From Nocardioides sp. Kera G14 (lineage in GTDB: Bacteria > Actinomycetota > Actinomycetes > Propionibacteriales > Nocardioidaceae): a stretch of 64,000 nt of DNA. The DNA lies in assembly GCF_020715565.1 (NCBI RefSeq), contig NZ_CP085839.1, forward strand, positions 434,001-498,000. Direction: 5' to 3'. Shown piece by piece: positions 52,178-61,400 of this stretch; position 1 is the stretch's first letter; each line of letters opens with the position of its first letter. A program made the position numbers and the translations under genes. The notes below the pieces were generated by a model. The model had not been told where the DNA came from, searched no databases, and saw only the letters and a list, made by a program, of their open reading frames with translations.

Positions 52178-52924
52178 CTACGCAGCGAGGCCGGACTGTT
52201 CGGCGACGACCGCGATCGCGGCACCGACGACACCGAGGTAGACGATGCTTCCGAGGAGCAGGGGTGTGGCACCCGTACGCCGGGCGAGCCAGAGCGGCAG
52301 GTAGTGCCAGCCGTCCGCGTCGTCGGCCACGAGGCCCCACAGGGCAGTGAAGACATGGACGCCGACACCGAGCAGTGCGCAGAGCACGGTGAGGGTGATC
52401 GACGGCGCGTCGCCGGTCGCTCGGCCGCCCCAGCCGCCGTACGACAGGAAGGCGGGGTAGAGGCCGAACGAGATCGCCCACGGAAGCCAGCTCAGCGGAC
52501 CTTGCCGCACCAGCCGGTTGCGGAGCGTGCCGAGAGCGCCGACCGCGACCGAGACGAGGTAGCAGGCACCCGCCATCAGGCCGTTGTTCACCGAGAGCGG
52601 GATGAGCAGGAGCACGGCGCAGGTGAGTGCGAAGGAGAGCGTGGAAGCGGGCAGGCCGTCGACGATCGGCTTGATCCGCTGGTGGTCGTGGTCGGCGGAG
52701 GCGTCGACGAGGTCGTTGTTCCACCCCAGCACGAGTTGGCCCACCAGGACGGTCGCCGCGACGAGCGCGACCTCACGTCCCGCGCGGCCCGAGAGCGAGG
52801 CGGCGGCAGTCAGCGCGATCGTCGTGAGGAGGGCCTGGCGGGGGTGGGCCGCCCGCACCAACAGGGCCGGCGTGGTGCCGCCGAGCCATCGGATCGCGGA
52901 CGTGGGAAGAGTCATGACGGCCAT
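52178..52924 (-). CDS. UbiA-family prenyltransferase
   Basis: A 248-residue integral membrane protein with about eight spans. The first aspartate-rich motif GWNNDLVDASADHDHQRIKP (N-D-x-x-D-x-x-x-D) binds the prenyl diphosphate with Mg; a second, weaker acidic stretch ADDADGW is at about 217-223. The actinobacterial proteins of this length (SCO6045-like) are of unknown acceptor specificity. ATG 52924; 143 nt of divergent promoter region separate it from carD. Confidence 0.85.
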   Translation of the reverse strand: MAVMTLPTSAIRWLGGTTPALLVRAAHPRQALLTTIALTAAASLSGRAGREVALVAATVLVGQLVLGWNNDLVDASADHDHQRIKPIVDGLPASTLSFALTCAVLLLIPLSVNNGLMAGACYLVSVAVGALGTLRNRLVRQGPLSWLPWAISFGLYPAFLSYGGWGGRATGDAPSITLTVLCALLGVGVHVFTALWGLVADDADGWHYLPLWLARRTGATPLLLGSIVYLGVVGAAIAVVAEQSGLAA

Positions 52925-53010
52925 GTTGAGGGCCTTTCCACCACACGAACGTATGTTCTGTCAACCCCTTGGAATCGGGTCATTCGGCCTCTGACCTGCG
53001 AAAACGCGAA

Positions 53011-53038
53011 TTTCACCGATGGAAATCCGTGGTAGACT
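53011..53038 (+). promoter_or_regulatory. carD promoter
   Basis: TAGACT (53033-53038) is a good -10 box. TTTCAC (53011-53016) at a 16-nt spacing is a weak -35. A clear ribosome binding site AAGGGG follows before ATG 53068. Confidence 0.55.
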
Positions 53039-53067
53039 GATCTTCCTAGGAAGGGGTTCTACGACTT

Positions 53068-53553
53068 ATGACTTTCACTGTCGGCGAGACCGTTGTCTAT
53101 CCGAATCATGGCGCCGCGATCATCGAGGACATCGAGATGCGCACCATCAAGGGAGAGGAGCGGCAGTACCTCGTCCTGAGGATCATCGCCCAGCAGGACC
53201 TTGTGGTCCGCGTGCCCGCCGTCAACCTCGACCTGGTCGGCGTCCGTGACGTCGTCGACCGCGATGGGCTCGACAAGGTGTTCGAGATCCTGCGTGCCGC
53301 GCACGTCGAGGAGCCGACCAACTGGTCGCGCCGTTACAAGGCCAACCTGGAGAAGCTCCACTCCGGCGACGTCAACAAGGTGGCCGAGGTCGTCCGCGAC
53401 CTGTGGCGCCGTGAGCGTGACCGCGGCCTCTCCGCCGGTGAGAAGCGGATGCTCGCCAAGGCTCGCCAGATCCTTGTGTCCGAGCTCGCCCTGTGCGAGA
53501 AGACCAACGAGGACAAGGCCGAGGCCATGCTCGACGAGGTCCTGGCTTCCTGA
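53068..53553 (+). CDS. carD: RNA-polymerase-binding regulator CarD
   Basis: A 161-residue global regulator that binds the RNA polymerase beta subunit and stabilises open complexes at rRNA and housekeeping promoters. The N-terminal Tudor-like RID ([20 protein letters not shown]) and the C-terminal helical DNA-binding part, with a tryptophan in [21 protein letters not shown], are canonical. Gene order with ispD/ispF/cysS/rlmB downstream matches M. tuberculosis Rv3583c-Rv3579c. The IspD-like gene starts 2 nt after its stop. Confidence 0.98.
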   Translation: MTFTVGETVVYPNHGAAIIEDIEMRTIKGEERQYLVLRIIAQQDLVVRVPAVNLDLVGVRDVVDRDGLDKVFEILRAAHVEEPTNWSRRYKANLEKLHSGDVNKVAEVVRDLWRRERDRGLSAGEKRMLAKARQILVSELALCEKTNEDKAEAMLDEVLAS

Positions 53554-53555
53554 CG

Positions 53556-54116
53556 TTGGAGCTGCCTGATCTTGAGCCGACCCTCGGCGCCGTCATCGAG
53601 ACGGACCGGGGGTCGCTCCCATTTTCCCTGATCCACGGGGAGTCGCTGATCGCGTGTGCGGCCTGGGCGCTGGGTGATGCGGGCGTCCAGCTCGTCGACT
53701 TCGCCACGTCGTGGGCGGCGCTGTCCGAGGCGGACGAACCTCTCGTGCTGCACGACGTGCTCTGCCCGATGACGCCGGCGTGGTTCATCGCGACGGCTGC
53801 CGCGCAGTCGGCGTCGAGCGGAAGCGTCGTGGTCGGGGTGCGCCCCGTGACCGACACGGTCAAGTCCCTGTCTGAGGGCATGGTCGGCCAGACCATCGAC
53901 CGCGACGGGCTCTGGCAGGTCACCTCGCCGCTCGTGCTGCCGCCCGAGGTGGTCGAGGCGATCGGCGAGGGGCTGCCGACGACGGATTTCGCCGAGCTCG
54001 TCGGGCACCTGTCCTTCGCCGGCTTCACGGTGGAGACCGTCGAGGCTCCGCCCGAGGGGCGTCGGGTGGCCACGCCTGACGACGTACGACTGCTGGAAGC
54101 GCTGACGGCCGGTTAG
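53556..54116 (+). CDS. Degenerate IspD-like protein
   Basis: A 186-residue frame starting at TTG 53556, 2 nt after carD. The second half aligns by eye with IspD cytidylyltransferases: LVLHDVLCPMTPAWFI sits where IspD has V-H-D-A-A-R-P, followed by SVVVGVRPVTDTVKSLSEG, the dimer-arm region, and PEGRRVATPDDVRLLEAL at the end. It lacks the N-terminal CTP-binding A-A-G-x-G-x-R motif and the DAARP residues are changed. The genuine ispD lies 530 nt downstream, so this is probably a diverged partner or decayed copy. Confidence 0.6.
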   Translation: MELPDLEPTLGAVIETDRGSLPFSLIHGESLIACAAWALGDAGVQLVDFATSWAALSEADEPLVLHDVLCPMTPAWFIATAAAQSASSGSVVVGVRPVTDTVKSLSEGMVGQTIDRDGLWQVTSPLVLPPEVVEAIGEGLPTTDFAELVGHLSFAGFTVETVEAPPEGRRVATPDDVRLLEALTAG

Positions 54117-54484
54117 AGGCGGGCCCCGATGAAGACCACGCCGTCGACCACCTTGACGGCGTAGGCGGGAACCGAGAAGTGCGGGTCCTCGAGACACTTG
54201 CCCGAGCGCAGGTCGAAGGCGTGGCGGTGGGCCGGCGAGGCGACGAACGGGATGTCGCCTCGAAGCCCGACGATCCCCTTGGAGATCACCGACGCCTTGG
54301 CGAACGGGTCGTGGTTGCCGAGGGCATAGACCTCGTCCTCCTCGTCGCCCGCACGGCTCGCGAGGCGGAAGATCGCGACGGCCTGGCCGTGGACGAGGGC
54401 GGTGGCTCCGCGTTCGACCTCGAGGTCGGCGACCTTGCAGACCGGCTGCCAGTCCTCGGTCCGCGTGACGGCGCGCGGACTCAC
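54113..54484 (-). CDS. nirD: Nitrite reductase small subunit NirD (Rieske-like)
   Basis: A 123-residue NirD-type protein, GTG 54484: DWQPVCKVADLEVERG, ALVHGQAVAIFRL, DEVYALGNHDPFAKASVISKG and PFVASPAHRHAFDLRSGKCLED follow the E. coli NirD pattern, which has the Rieske fold without the iron-sulfur ligands. NirD normally works with NirB to reduce nitrite to ammonium; no nirB is within the window. A 4-nt overlap links it to a small leader ORF with a strong ribosome binding site, and a GlnR-like site lies upstream. Its stop overlaps the stop region of the IspD-like gene. Confidence 0.9.
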   Translation of the reverse strand: MSPRAVTRTEDWQPVCKVADLEVERGATALVHGQAVAIFRLASRAGDEEDEVYALGNHDPFAKASVISKGIVGLRGDIPFVASPAHRHAFDLRSGKCLEDPHFSVPAYAVKVVDGVVFIGARL

Positions 54485-54537
54485 GACCGGTGACCCGGGT
54501 TGTGTGAAGCCCCGACCGACCCGAGCGGTAGCGCCAT
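54481..54537 (-). CDS. 18-residue leader ORF coupled to nirD
   Basis: ATG 54537, with an excellent ribosome binding site (AAGGAGG, about 6 nt upstream), encodes MALPLGSVGASHNPGHRS; its TGA overlaps the GTG of nirD by 4 nt. NirD itself has no other good ribosome binding site, so the leader probably delivers ribosomes to it. A frameshift that removes the normal NirD start is the alternative. Confidence 0.5.
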   Translation of the reverse strand: MALPLGSVGASHNPGHRS

Positions 54538-54588
54538 CGCTGCCTCCTTCTGGTGATCCAGAACGTAGGGAGCGTGTGTTAGGCCACT

Positions 54589-54615
54589 GTCACAACCTGT
54601 TACAGCCGTGAAAAC
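54589..54615. promoter_or_regulatory. GlnR-like binding site upstream of nirD
   Basis: GTTAC-N6-GAAAAC (54599-54615) matches the actinobacterial GlnR half-site pair GTnAC-N6-GAAAC with one extra A, and GTCAC lies at 54589-54593. GlnR controls nitrogen assimilation genes including nirBD. The site lies between divergent nirD and ispD. Confidence 0.45.
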
Positions 54616-54650
54616 GATCGCCGACCGAGCGCGGCGCTACTCTCTGCCGC

Positions 54651-55325
54651 ATGCCCGCCGCCGTCGTCATCCTGGCCGCCGGTGCGGGTACCCGGGTGGG
54701 CGCCGAGGTCAACAAGGTCCTGCTGCCGCTCGCCGACACCACCGTCCTTGGCATGAGCCTCCGCGCCGCGCTGCGGACCTCGGACGTACGTCGTCTGGTG
54801 CTCGTCCACGCCGCGGGGGAGGAGCAGGCCGTCTCGGCTGCTGTGATGCCGGTGCTCGGTGCGGGCGAGGTCCTGTTGGTTCCCGGTGGGGCCACTCGTC
54901 ATGCGTCCGAGTGGAACGCGCTGCGGGCGCTGCGGCCCGAGATCGAGTCCGGTGAGATCGACGTCGTCGCCATCCACGACGCTGCCCGCCCGTTGGCTAG
55001 TCCCGAGCTCTTCGACCTGACCATCGCGATGGCCGCCGAGGTCGGCGGAGCGATCCCCGTCGCCCCCGTCGTCGGGCTCGTCGACCGCGCGTCGTTGGCC
55101 CCTCACGCCGGAGTCGTGGGAGTGCAGACTCCGCAGGCGTTCCGGGCTGCGGAGCTGCTGGCCGCCTACACCCGCGCTGAGGTTGACCGCTTCGATGCCA
55201 CCGACACGGCAGCGGTTCTCGCCCGCTACACGGATCTCCGCATCGCCGCGGTGCCGTCCTCGTCGCTGAACCTCAAGATCACCTTCCCCGAGGACGTCGC
55301 GACTGCGGAGCGCCTGCTCAGGTAG
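54651..55325 (+). CDS. ispD: 2-C-methyl-D-erythritol 4-phosphate cytidylyltransferase IspD
   Basis: A 224-residue MEP-pathway enzyme forming CDP-ME from CTP and MEP. The nucleotide motif [11 protein letters not shown] is at 7-17, followed by [39 protein letters not shown] region and [16 protein letters not shown]. The C-terminal [19 protein letters not shown] is canonical. ATG 54651. Unlike mycobacteria, ispF here is convergent rather than directly downstream on the same strand. Confidence 0.93.
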   Translation: MPAAVVILAAGAGTRVGAEVNKVLLPLADTTVLGMSLRAALRTSDVRRLVLVHAAGEEQAVSAAVMPVLGAGEVLLVPGGATRHASEWNALRALRPEIESGEIDVVAIHDAARPLASPELFDLTIAMAAEVGGAIPVAPVVGLVDRASLAPHAGVVGVQTPQAFRAAELLAAYTRAEVDRFDATDTAAVLARYTDLRIAAVPSSSLNLKITFPEDVATAERLLR

Positions 55326-55330
55326 CGCCC

Positions 55331-55822
55331 CTATCGGCGGTAGACCAGCGCAGTCGCGAGGGCTGCGATCCCCTCGCCCCGGCCGGTGAGGCCGAGTCCG
55401 TCGGTGGTCGTGGCACTGACCGAGACGGGGGCGCCGAGGGCCCCTGACAACGCAGTTTCGGCTTCGGCGTGGCGGGGGCCGAGCTTGGGGCGGTTGCCGA
55501 TGACCTGGACGGCGACGTTGCCGATCTCGAAGCCGGCGGCGCGCACGCGGCGGGCGGTCTCGGCGAGCAGCGTCGCGCCGGAGGCGCCCGCCCACTCGGG
55601 CTCGGCGGTGCCGAAGTTCGAGCCGAGGTCGCCGAGGCCGGCTGCCGAGAGGAGGGCGTCACAGCAGGCGTGGGCCGCGACGTCGGCGTCGGAGTGACCC
55701 TCGAGGCCCACCTCGGAGTCGGGCCACTCCAGGCCCGCGAGCCACAGCGGCGCCCCGGGGACGAGGCGGTGGACGTCGGTGCCGAGTCCGATGCGGGGCA
55801 GGGGCTGGCTCACGGGCAGCAT
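55331..55822 (-). CDS. ispF: 2-C-methyl-D-erythritol 2,4-cyclodiphosphate synthase IspF
   Basis: A 163-residue MEP-pathway enzyme. The zinc/substrate signature [14 protein letters not shown] (Asp and His ligands), [26 protein letters not shown] and the late QVIGNRPKL and [18 protein letters not shown] are all canonical. Start ATG 55822 or GTG 55813. The 3' ends of ispD and ispF are 5 nt apart, convergent, so the two consecutive-pathway genes are under separate promoters. Confidence 0.95.
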   Translation of the reverse strand: MLPVSQPLPRIGLGTDVHRLVPGAPLWLAGLEWPDSEVGLEGHSDADVAAHACCDALLSAAGLGDLGSNFGTAEPEWAGASGATLLAETARRVRAAGFEIGNVAVQVIGNRPKLGPRHAEAETALSGALGAPVSVSATTTDGLGLTGRGEGIAALATALVYRR

Positions 55823-55885
55823 CCTGTCATCACTTCGTCACATCTCGGCGGGCGGTCGCAGCCGGGGGAGGAGCAGAATCGGCCT

Positions 55886-57418
55886 GTGCGATCCCGAGCC
55901 CCGCGCGCCCTTGCGGGCGCACTCACCGCCCTGGTCGGGCTCGCCGTGGCGCAGCTCCTCGCCCGCCTCCTCAGCACCAAGGACGGTCCGGTCGAGGCGG
56001 TCGGCACCTGGATCATCCGGCATCCGCCCGGCCACCTCACCGAGCGCGCGATCAAGGCGGTCGGCCATGCCGACAAGCCGATCCTTGTGACGGGGGTCGT
56101 GATCGTGGTGACGGTCGTGGTCGGCGTACTGGCGGCGGGGGCTCCGCGGGTGTGGGTGTGGGCGGGCATGGCGGTGCTGGCGGTGGTCGCAGCGCTCGCC
56201 GTCGTGGCGCAGCCCGGGACCGCGGGGTGGCGGCTGGTGCCGATCGCCGCGGGCTTCGTCACGTGGATCGTCGTCCTGCCCGCGCTGCTGGATGCCCTTC
56301 CCCCCGATTCGACAGCAAGAAACGCCGGATTCGGCGGGAGGGAAGGGGCAACGCGGCGGGGGTTCCTGGTCCGGGTCGGCGTCGTCGCCGCCCTGGGTGC
56401 GATCGCCGCCCTGGGCAGTCGGTACGCCGGCGGCGGGAGGCGACAGGTCGAGCAGGCCCGTGCCGCCCTGCAGCTCCCCGGCGTGACGCAGCCGACCGTC
56501 CCCGCAGGCGCCGATCTCGGCGTGGACGGGCAGCCGGGGTGGCTGACCTCGACGACCGACTTCTACCGGATCGACACGGCCCTCCTGGCGCCCGCGGTCG
56601 ACCCGGCGACCTGGCGGCTCCGGATCCACGGGATGGTCGACCACCCGATGGAGCTCAGCCTCGACGAGCTGCTGGCCCGTGAGCTGACCGAGGACTGGCT
56701 CACACTCTGCTGTGTCTCCAACACGGTCGGCGGTGATCTGATCGGCAACGCGTGGTGGAGCGGGGTACGGATCGCGCCGCTGCTGGCCGAGGCAGGCATC
56801 CATCCCGACGCGGACGGCGTGCTGCAGACGAGCAGCGACGGCTGGACCTGCCTGACGCCCGTCGAGGCGCTGACCGACGACCGCAACGCGATGCTCGCCG
56901 TCGCCATGAACGGCGCACCCCTCCCCGTCGAGCACGGGTTCCCGGTGCGGATGGTCGTACCCGGCCTCTACGGCTACGTGAGCGCCACCAAGTGGCTCGT
57001 GGACCTCGAGGTCACCCGCTTCGACAAGGCGGAGGGGTATTGGACGCCGTTGGGCTGGAGCGCGAAGGGGCCGATCAAGCTCGGCTCGCGCGTGGACACC
57101 CCCGGCTACGGAGACACCGCCAAGCTGGACGGCGAGGGTCGCGTCGTGATCGCCGGCACCGCGTGGCACCAGCACACCGGGATCAAGGCCGTCGAGGTGA
57201 GCGTCGACGGCGGGCCGTGGACGGCGGCCGAGCTCGCCACCGAGCCGACCATCGACTCCTGGGTCCAGTGGCGAGTGGCGATGGAGCTGGAGTCCGGCCT
57301 GCACAACGCCCGTGTCCGGGCGACCGGCGCGGACGGCGAGGTGCAGACCGGTGCGGTGGCCGACCCGGCGCCCGACGGTGCGACGGGGTGGGACAAGCAC
57401 ACCTTCGAGGTCGCCTGA
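55886..57418 (+). CDS. Membrane-anchored sulfite-oxidase-like molybdopterin oxidoreductase
   Basis: A 510-residue protein, GTG 55886. Four N-terminal spans (about 8-25, 55-75, 82-100 and 105-125) precede an RRGFLVRVG segment that resembles a twin-arginine site, another span and then the oxidoreductase molybdopterin domain (about 210-400). The Moco cysteine is in LTLCCVSNTVGGDLIGN (C276). The C-terminal Mo-co dimerisation domain (about 410-505, ending in VQTGAVADPAPDGATGWD) is complete. It is probably an extracytoplasmic enzyme; the substrate is not known for this subgroup. 63 nt divergent from ispF. Confidence 0.88.
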   Translation: MRSRAPRALAGALTALVGLAVAQLLARLLSTKDGPVEAVGTWIIRHPPGHLTERAIKAVGHADKPILVTGVVIVVTVVVGVLAAGAPRVWVWAGMAVLAVVAALAVVAQPGTAGWRLVPIAAGFVTWIVVLPALLDALPPDSTARNAGFGGREGATRRGFLVRVGVVAALGAIAALGSRYAGGGRRQVEQARAALQLPGVTQPTVPAGADLGVDGQPGWLTSTTDFYRIDTALLAPAVDPATWRLRIHGMVDHPMELSLDELLARELTEDWLTLCCVSNTVGGDLIGNAWWSGVRIAPLLAEAGIHPDADGVLQTSSDGWTCLTPVEALTDDRNAMLAVAMNGAPLPVEHGFPVRMVVPGLYGYVSATKWLVDLEVTRFDKAEGYWTPLGWSAKGPIKLGSRVDTPGYGDTAKLDGEGRVVIAGTAWHQHTGIKAVEVSVDGGPWTAAELATEPTIDSWVQWRVAMELESGLHNARVRATGADGEVQTGAVADPAPDGATGWDKHTFEVA

Positions 57419-57470
57419 CGCCGCGCGTCAGGAATGCCTGCCGGCGTACCACCTTCCCTAGACTCTGAGG

Positions 57471-58907
57471 GTGACTCTCAGGCTCCACGACACCCAGACC
57501 GGCGAGGTCCGTGACTTCGTCCCCCTCGTGCCCGGTCAGGCGTCCCTCTATGTCTGCGGCCTGACGCCGCAGTCGGAGCCGCACGTGGGCCACATGCGTT
57601 CCGGCGTGAACTTCGACGTGCTGCAGCGGTGGCTGCGCTGGTCGGGGTACGCGGTGACGTTCATCCGCAACGTCACCGACATCGACGACAAGATCCTGGC
57701 GAAGTCCGCCGAGCAGGGCCGGCCCTGGTACAACCTCGCGTACGACGTGCAGCGGCTGGTCACGCAGGCCTACGACCTGCTCAATGTCGCGCCGCCGACC
57801 TATGAGCCGCTGGCGACGGGGCACATCCCCGAGATGATCACGATGATCGAGATGCTCATCGAGCGCGGGCACGCCTATCCCGCGCCAGACAGCTCGGGCG
57901 ACGTCTACTTCGACGTGCGTTCGTGGGACTCCTACGGCGAGCTGACCCACCAGTCGGTCGCGGACATGGAGGCTGCGGCCGACGCCGACCCGCGGGGCAA
58001 GCGCGACCCCCGCGACTTCGCGCTCTGGAAGGGTCGCAAGTCGACCGAGCCCGAGACGGCGAGCTGGCCGAGCCCGTGGGGCCCAGGCCGCCCCGGCTGG
58101 CACATCGAGTGCTCGGCGATGGCCGGCAAGTACCTCGGTGAGGCCTTCGACATCCACGGCGGCGGCCTCGACCTGCGCTTCCCGCACCACGAGAACGAGG
58201 TGGCGCAGTCGAAGGCCGCCGGCCACGCGTTCGCCAGCTTCTGGATGCACAACGCCTGGATCACCACGGCCGGCGAGAAGATGTCGAAGTCGCTTGGCAA
58301 CTCCCTGACCATCCCGGCGGTGCTCGAGCACTTCCGCGGGATCGAGCTGCGCTTCTACCTCCTCGCGGCGCACTACCGCTCGCACGTGGAGTTCTCCTTC
58401 GACGCACTGGAGGAGGCCGCGTCCGGGTTCCGCCGGATCGAGGGCTTCCTCGACCGCGCCTTCGAGGCGCTCGGCCCGGAGGACGCCGGACTAGGCGCCG
58501 AGCTTCCCGAGGCGTTCGTCGCCGCCATGGATGACGACCTCGGTACGCCGGCGGCGGTCGCTGTCCTCTATGACACCGTCCGCGAGGGCAACAAGCTGCT
58601 CGCCGACGGCCGCCCGGTCGATGGCGACCTCGAGGCACTGGTCGCCGTGACCGGCTCCGTGCTGCTCATGCTCGACGTCCTCGGACTCAACCCGGCCGAC
58701 GAGGCCTGGGGCACCGCCGGCCCGGACGAGTCCAGCGAGCGGCTGACAGCCGCCGTCGACGTACTCGTGCAGAGCCTGCTCGAGCAGCGTGCAGCTGCGC
58801 GTGAGGCCAAGGACTGGGCGGCCGCCGACGCCGTCCGGGACCAGCTCAAGTCCGCCGGCATCGACATCACGGACACCCCGTCCGGACCTAAGTGGGAGAT
58901 CGCCTAA
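57471..58907 (+). CDS. cysS: Cysteinyl-tRNA synthetase
   Basis: A 478-residue class I synthetase, GTG 57471. Zinc ligand C29 in YVCGLTPQ, the HIGH-type PHVGHMRSG (38-41), WHIECSAMA with the second zinc Cys, [11 protein letters not shown] and the KMSKS loop [11 protein letters not shown] (about 270-274) are visible. The activation loop reads LTPQSE where many homologues have T-V-Y-D. The C-terminal helical anticodon domain ends at [11 protein letters not shown]. The stop overlaps the rlmB ATG by 1 nt, as in the cysS-rlmB pair of other actinobacteria. Confidence 0.97.
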   Translation: MTLRLHDTQTGEVRDFVPLVPGQASLYVCGLTPQSEPHVGHMRSGVNFDVLQRWLRWSGYAVTFIRNVTDIDDKILAKSAEQGRPWYNLAYDVQRLVTQAYDLLNVAPPTYEPLATGHIPEMITMIEMLIERGHAYPAPDSSGDVYFDVRSWDSYGELTHQSVADMEAAADADPRGKRDPRDFALWKGRKSTEPETASWPSPWGPGRPGWHIECSAMAGKYLGEAFDIHGGGLDLRFPHHENEVAQSKAAGHAFASFWMHNAWITTAGEKMSKSLGNSLTIPAVLEHFRGIELRFYLLAAHYRSHVEFSFDALEEAASGFRRIEGFLDRAFEALGPEDAGLGAELPEAFVAAMDDDLGTPAAVAVLYDTVREGNKLLADGRPVDGDLEALVAVTGSVLLMLDVLGLNPADEAWGTAGPDESSERLTAAVDVLVQSLLEQRAAAREAKDWAAADAVRDQLKSAGIDITDTPSGPKWEIA

Positions 58908-59860
58908 TGCCTGGCAATTCCTCGCGCCGAGGCGCGATCCAGAAGTCCAACAAGAAGGGCGCCCAGGTCGGCTCCGGCGGCGTGCGCCGTCGTGGCCTCG
59001 AGGCCAAGGGACCGACCCCGAAGGCCGAGGACCGGCCGTACCACAAGGCGCACAAGAAGGCGCAGGCCGCCGAGAAGGCTGCGTCCAAGCGCCCCGGAAA
59101 CCGCAAGCGGAGCACGTCGGACGCCGAGTGGATCATCGGTCGCAACCCCGTCGTCGAGGCGCTGCGTGAAGGCGTGCCGGTCAACGGCGTCTACGTCGCC
59201 GAGGGTGCCGAGCGTGACGGCCGTCTGCGCGAGGCCTTCCAGCTCGCCGCCGAGCTCGGCGTCTCGCTGCTCGAGGTCACCAAGACCGAGCTCGACCGGA
59301 TGACCGGCTTCAACGGCCACCAGGGCCTGGCCGCGCGTGTGCCGGCGTACGAGTACGCGCACGCCGACGACCTGATCGACATCGCGACGGAGGCGAAGGA
59401 GACGCCGCTGATCGTGGCGATCGACCACGTCACCGACCCGCGCAACCTCGGTGCGATCATCCGCTCCGCTGCTGCCTTCGGTGCGCACGGCGTCGTCATC
59501 CCCGACCGCCGTGCGGCCGGCATGACCGCCGCCGCCTGGAAGACCGCGGCCGGTGCCGCCGCCCGGCTCGCGGTGGCCCAGACGGTCAACCTGACGCGTC
59601 AGCTCAAGGCCTACCAGGACGAGGGCTGCATGGTGATCGGCCTCGACATGGACGGCGACTTCGAGCTGCCCGCCATCGAGGGCTATGCCAACGAGCCGCT
59701 CGTGATCGTCGTCGGCGCCGAGGGCAACGGCATCGGCCGCCTCGTCCGCGAGACCTGCGACCAGATCGTGTCCATCCCGATGGCCAACTCGGTGGAGTCG
59801 CTCAACGCCTCCGTCGCCGCCTCCGTCGTCCTCTACGCCGTGTCGCAGGGCCGGGCGTAG
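58907..59860 (+). CDS. rlmB: 23S rRNA (guanosine 2'-O)-methyltransferase RlmB
   Basis: A 317-residue SpoU-class (SPOUT) methyltransferase. A long basic N-terminal extension (first 70 residues, Lys/Arg/Gly-rich) is typical of actinobacterial members. The substrate-binding domain starts at WIIGRNPVVEALREG, and the knotted catalytic domain shows DHVTDPRNLGAIIRSA, VVGAEGNGIGRLVRE and SIPMANSVESLNASVA. It probably modifies G2251-equivalent in 23S rRNA. ATG 58907, coupled to cysS. Confidence 0.95.
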   Translation: MPGNSSRRGAIQKSNKKGAQVGSGGVRRRGLEAKGPTPKAEDRPYHKAHKKAQAAEKAASKRPGNRKRSTSDAEWIIGRNPVVEALREGVPVNGVYVAEGAERDGRLREAFQLAAELGVSLLEVTKTELDRMTGFNGHQGLAARVPAYEYAHADDLIDIATEAKETPLIVAIDHVTDPRNLGAIIRSAAAFGAHGVVIPDRRAAGMTAAAWKTAAGAAARLAVAQTVNLTRQLKAYQDEGCMVIGLDMDGDFELPAIEGYANEPLVIVVGAEGNGIGRLVRETCDQIVSIPMANSVESLNASVAASVVLYAVSQGRA

Positions 59861-59876
59861 GCCGCCTCAGGGGCAC

Positions 59877-61397
59877 ATGACCTCACGAGCAGTGCGGATC
59901 TCCGCGGCGTACGTCGCCGTGTGGCTCGGCCTGTCCGTGCTCGCCTTCCTCGTGGTGCTCTCGAGCAGCACGCGGCAGGCGACGTTCCTCTCCCACGAGG
60001 CGACGATCGCCCCCTCGCTGTCCCTCCGTCACCCCGGCCAGGTCACGGTCCACACCGGACCGGTCCTGCCCGACGTACGGATCCCGTCGGGTGCGCCGAT
60101 CGCCGTCGAGGTGACGCTGGGGAAGACGACGACCTCCAGCATGGAGGAGCTCGTCGACCGCTACGCCTATCTGGCCAGCGCGGCCGACGGCGAGCGGGAG
60201 AAGCTCGCCGGGGTGTTGCGCAGCATGATCCTCGATGCTGCGCTGCGCGCCGCGGTGCTGGGTGCACTGCCCCTGCTGGTGTGGCGGCTGCTGGGCCCGC
60301 ACCGTCGACGTCAGCTGATCTGGGAGCGGATCCCGACCGTGCGTGGAGTGGCCGCCGTCCTCGTCGGGCTGGCGCTCGCGCTCGCCGCATGGCAGCCGTG
60401 GGTCGGCACGGCCGAGCCCGCGGCCGCGAGATGGATACCGCTGCCGGAGTACCTCGACGGCGTGGCGGTCCCGAAGGAGTTCGACAACATCTCGATCCGC
60501 GGTGATGTCTCCGGCAACGAGGCGCGACGGTTGATCGAGTCGATGATCTCCTCCTACTCCACGAGCAAGAAGTTCTACGACGACGCCGCCGAGCGAGCGG
60601 ACGGATTGATCCTGCACCAGCCCGCCGACGGCGACACGGTGGTCCTGGTCGTGACCGACCGGCACGACAACATCGGGATGGACGCCGTGGCCCGGGCGAT
60701 CGGGGAGAAGGGCGGTGCGACGTCGGTCTTCGACCTCGGGGACGACACCTCGACCGGTTCGTCGTGGGAGGAGTTCTCGCTGGACTCCGTGACGGCTGCC
60801 TTCAAGGACTGGCCGCGCTGGCAGATCCCGGGCAACCACGACCACGGGTCGTTCGTCGGGCGCACGATGAAGGACGACGGATGGAAGGTCCTCGACGGCT
60901 CGGTCGTCGAAGGGCCCGGCGGCTCGACGCTGCTGGGTGTCGCCGATCCGCGCTCCTCGGGGCTGGGGGACTGGCGCGACCAGAAGGGCCTCACCGTCTC
61001 CGAGATCGGCGAGAAGCTGGCCGATGCCGCGTGTGACTCCGATGCGGACGGACATCGGGTGACGACCCTGTTGGTCCACGACGCGAACGCGGGGCGTGCC
61101 TCACTCGAGCGGGGGTGCGTCGACCTCGTGCTCGCCGGCCACGTCCACCTCTTCGTCGGCCCCGACGCCGTCACCGGCTCCAACGGGAAGACCGGGTGGT
61201 CGTTCACCACCGGCACGACCGGTGGTGCAGCCTATGCCTTCGCGCTCGGCTCGAAGCCGCGCCGCGAGGCCGGCGTCTCGCTCGTGACCTATCACGACGG
61301 TGTCCCCATCGGGGTCCAGGCCGTGCGGCTGGAGACCAACGGCGCGTACGTCACCGACCCGTGGGTGCCGCTGACCTTGACAACACCGTCCTCCTGA
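59877..61397 (+). CDS. Membrane-anchored metallophosphoesterase
   Basis: A 506-residue protein with three predicted spans (about 10-30, 115-135 and 155-170) and an external calcineurin-like domain: VVTDRHDNIGMDA, FDLGDDTSTGSSW, QIPGNHDHGSFVG (GNHD motif), LLVHDANAGRA and LAGHVHLFVG. This gives the five-part metallophosphoesterase signature with a modified first block (D-R-H instead of D-x-H-G). Substrate unknown. ATG 59877, 16 nt after rlmB. Converges with the GH13 gene, 3 nt apart. Confidence 0.88.
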   Translation: MTSRAVRISAAYVAVWLGLSVLAFLVVLSSSTRQATFLSHEATIAPSLSLRHPGQVTVHTGPVLPDVRIPSGAPIAVEVTLGKTTTSSMEELVDRYAYLASAADGEREKLAGVLRSMILDAALRAAVLGALPLLVWRLLGPHRRRQLIWERIPTVRGVAAVLVGLALALAAWQPWVGTAEPAAARWIPLPEYLDGVAVPKEFDNISIRGDVSGNEARRLIESMISSYSTSKKFYDDAAERADGLILHQPADGDTVVLVVTDRHDNIGMDAVARAIGEKGGATSVFDLGDDTSTGSSWEEFSLDSVTAAFKDWPRWQIPGNHDHGSFVGRTMKDDGWKVLDGSVVEGPGGSTLLGVADPRSSGLGDWRDQKGLTVSEIGEKLADAACDSDADGHRVTTLLVHDANAGRASLERGCVDLVLAGHVHLFVGPDAVTGSNGKTGWSFTTGTTGGAAYAFALGSKPRREAGVSLVTYHDGVPIGVQAVRLETNGAYVTDPWVPLTLTTPSS

Positions 61398-61400
61398 CCT

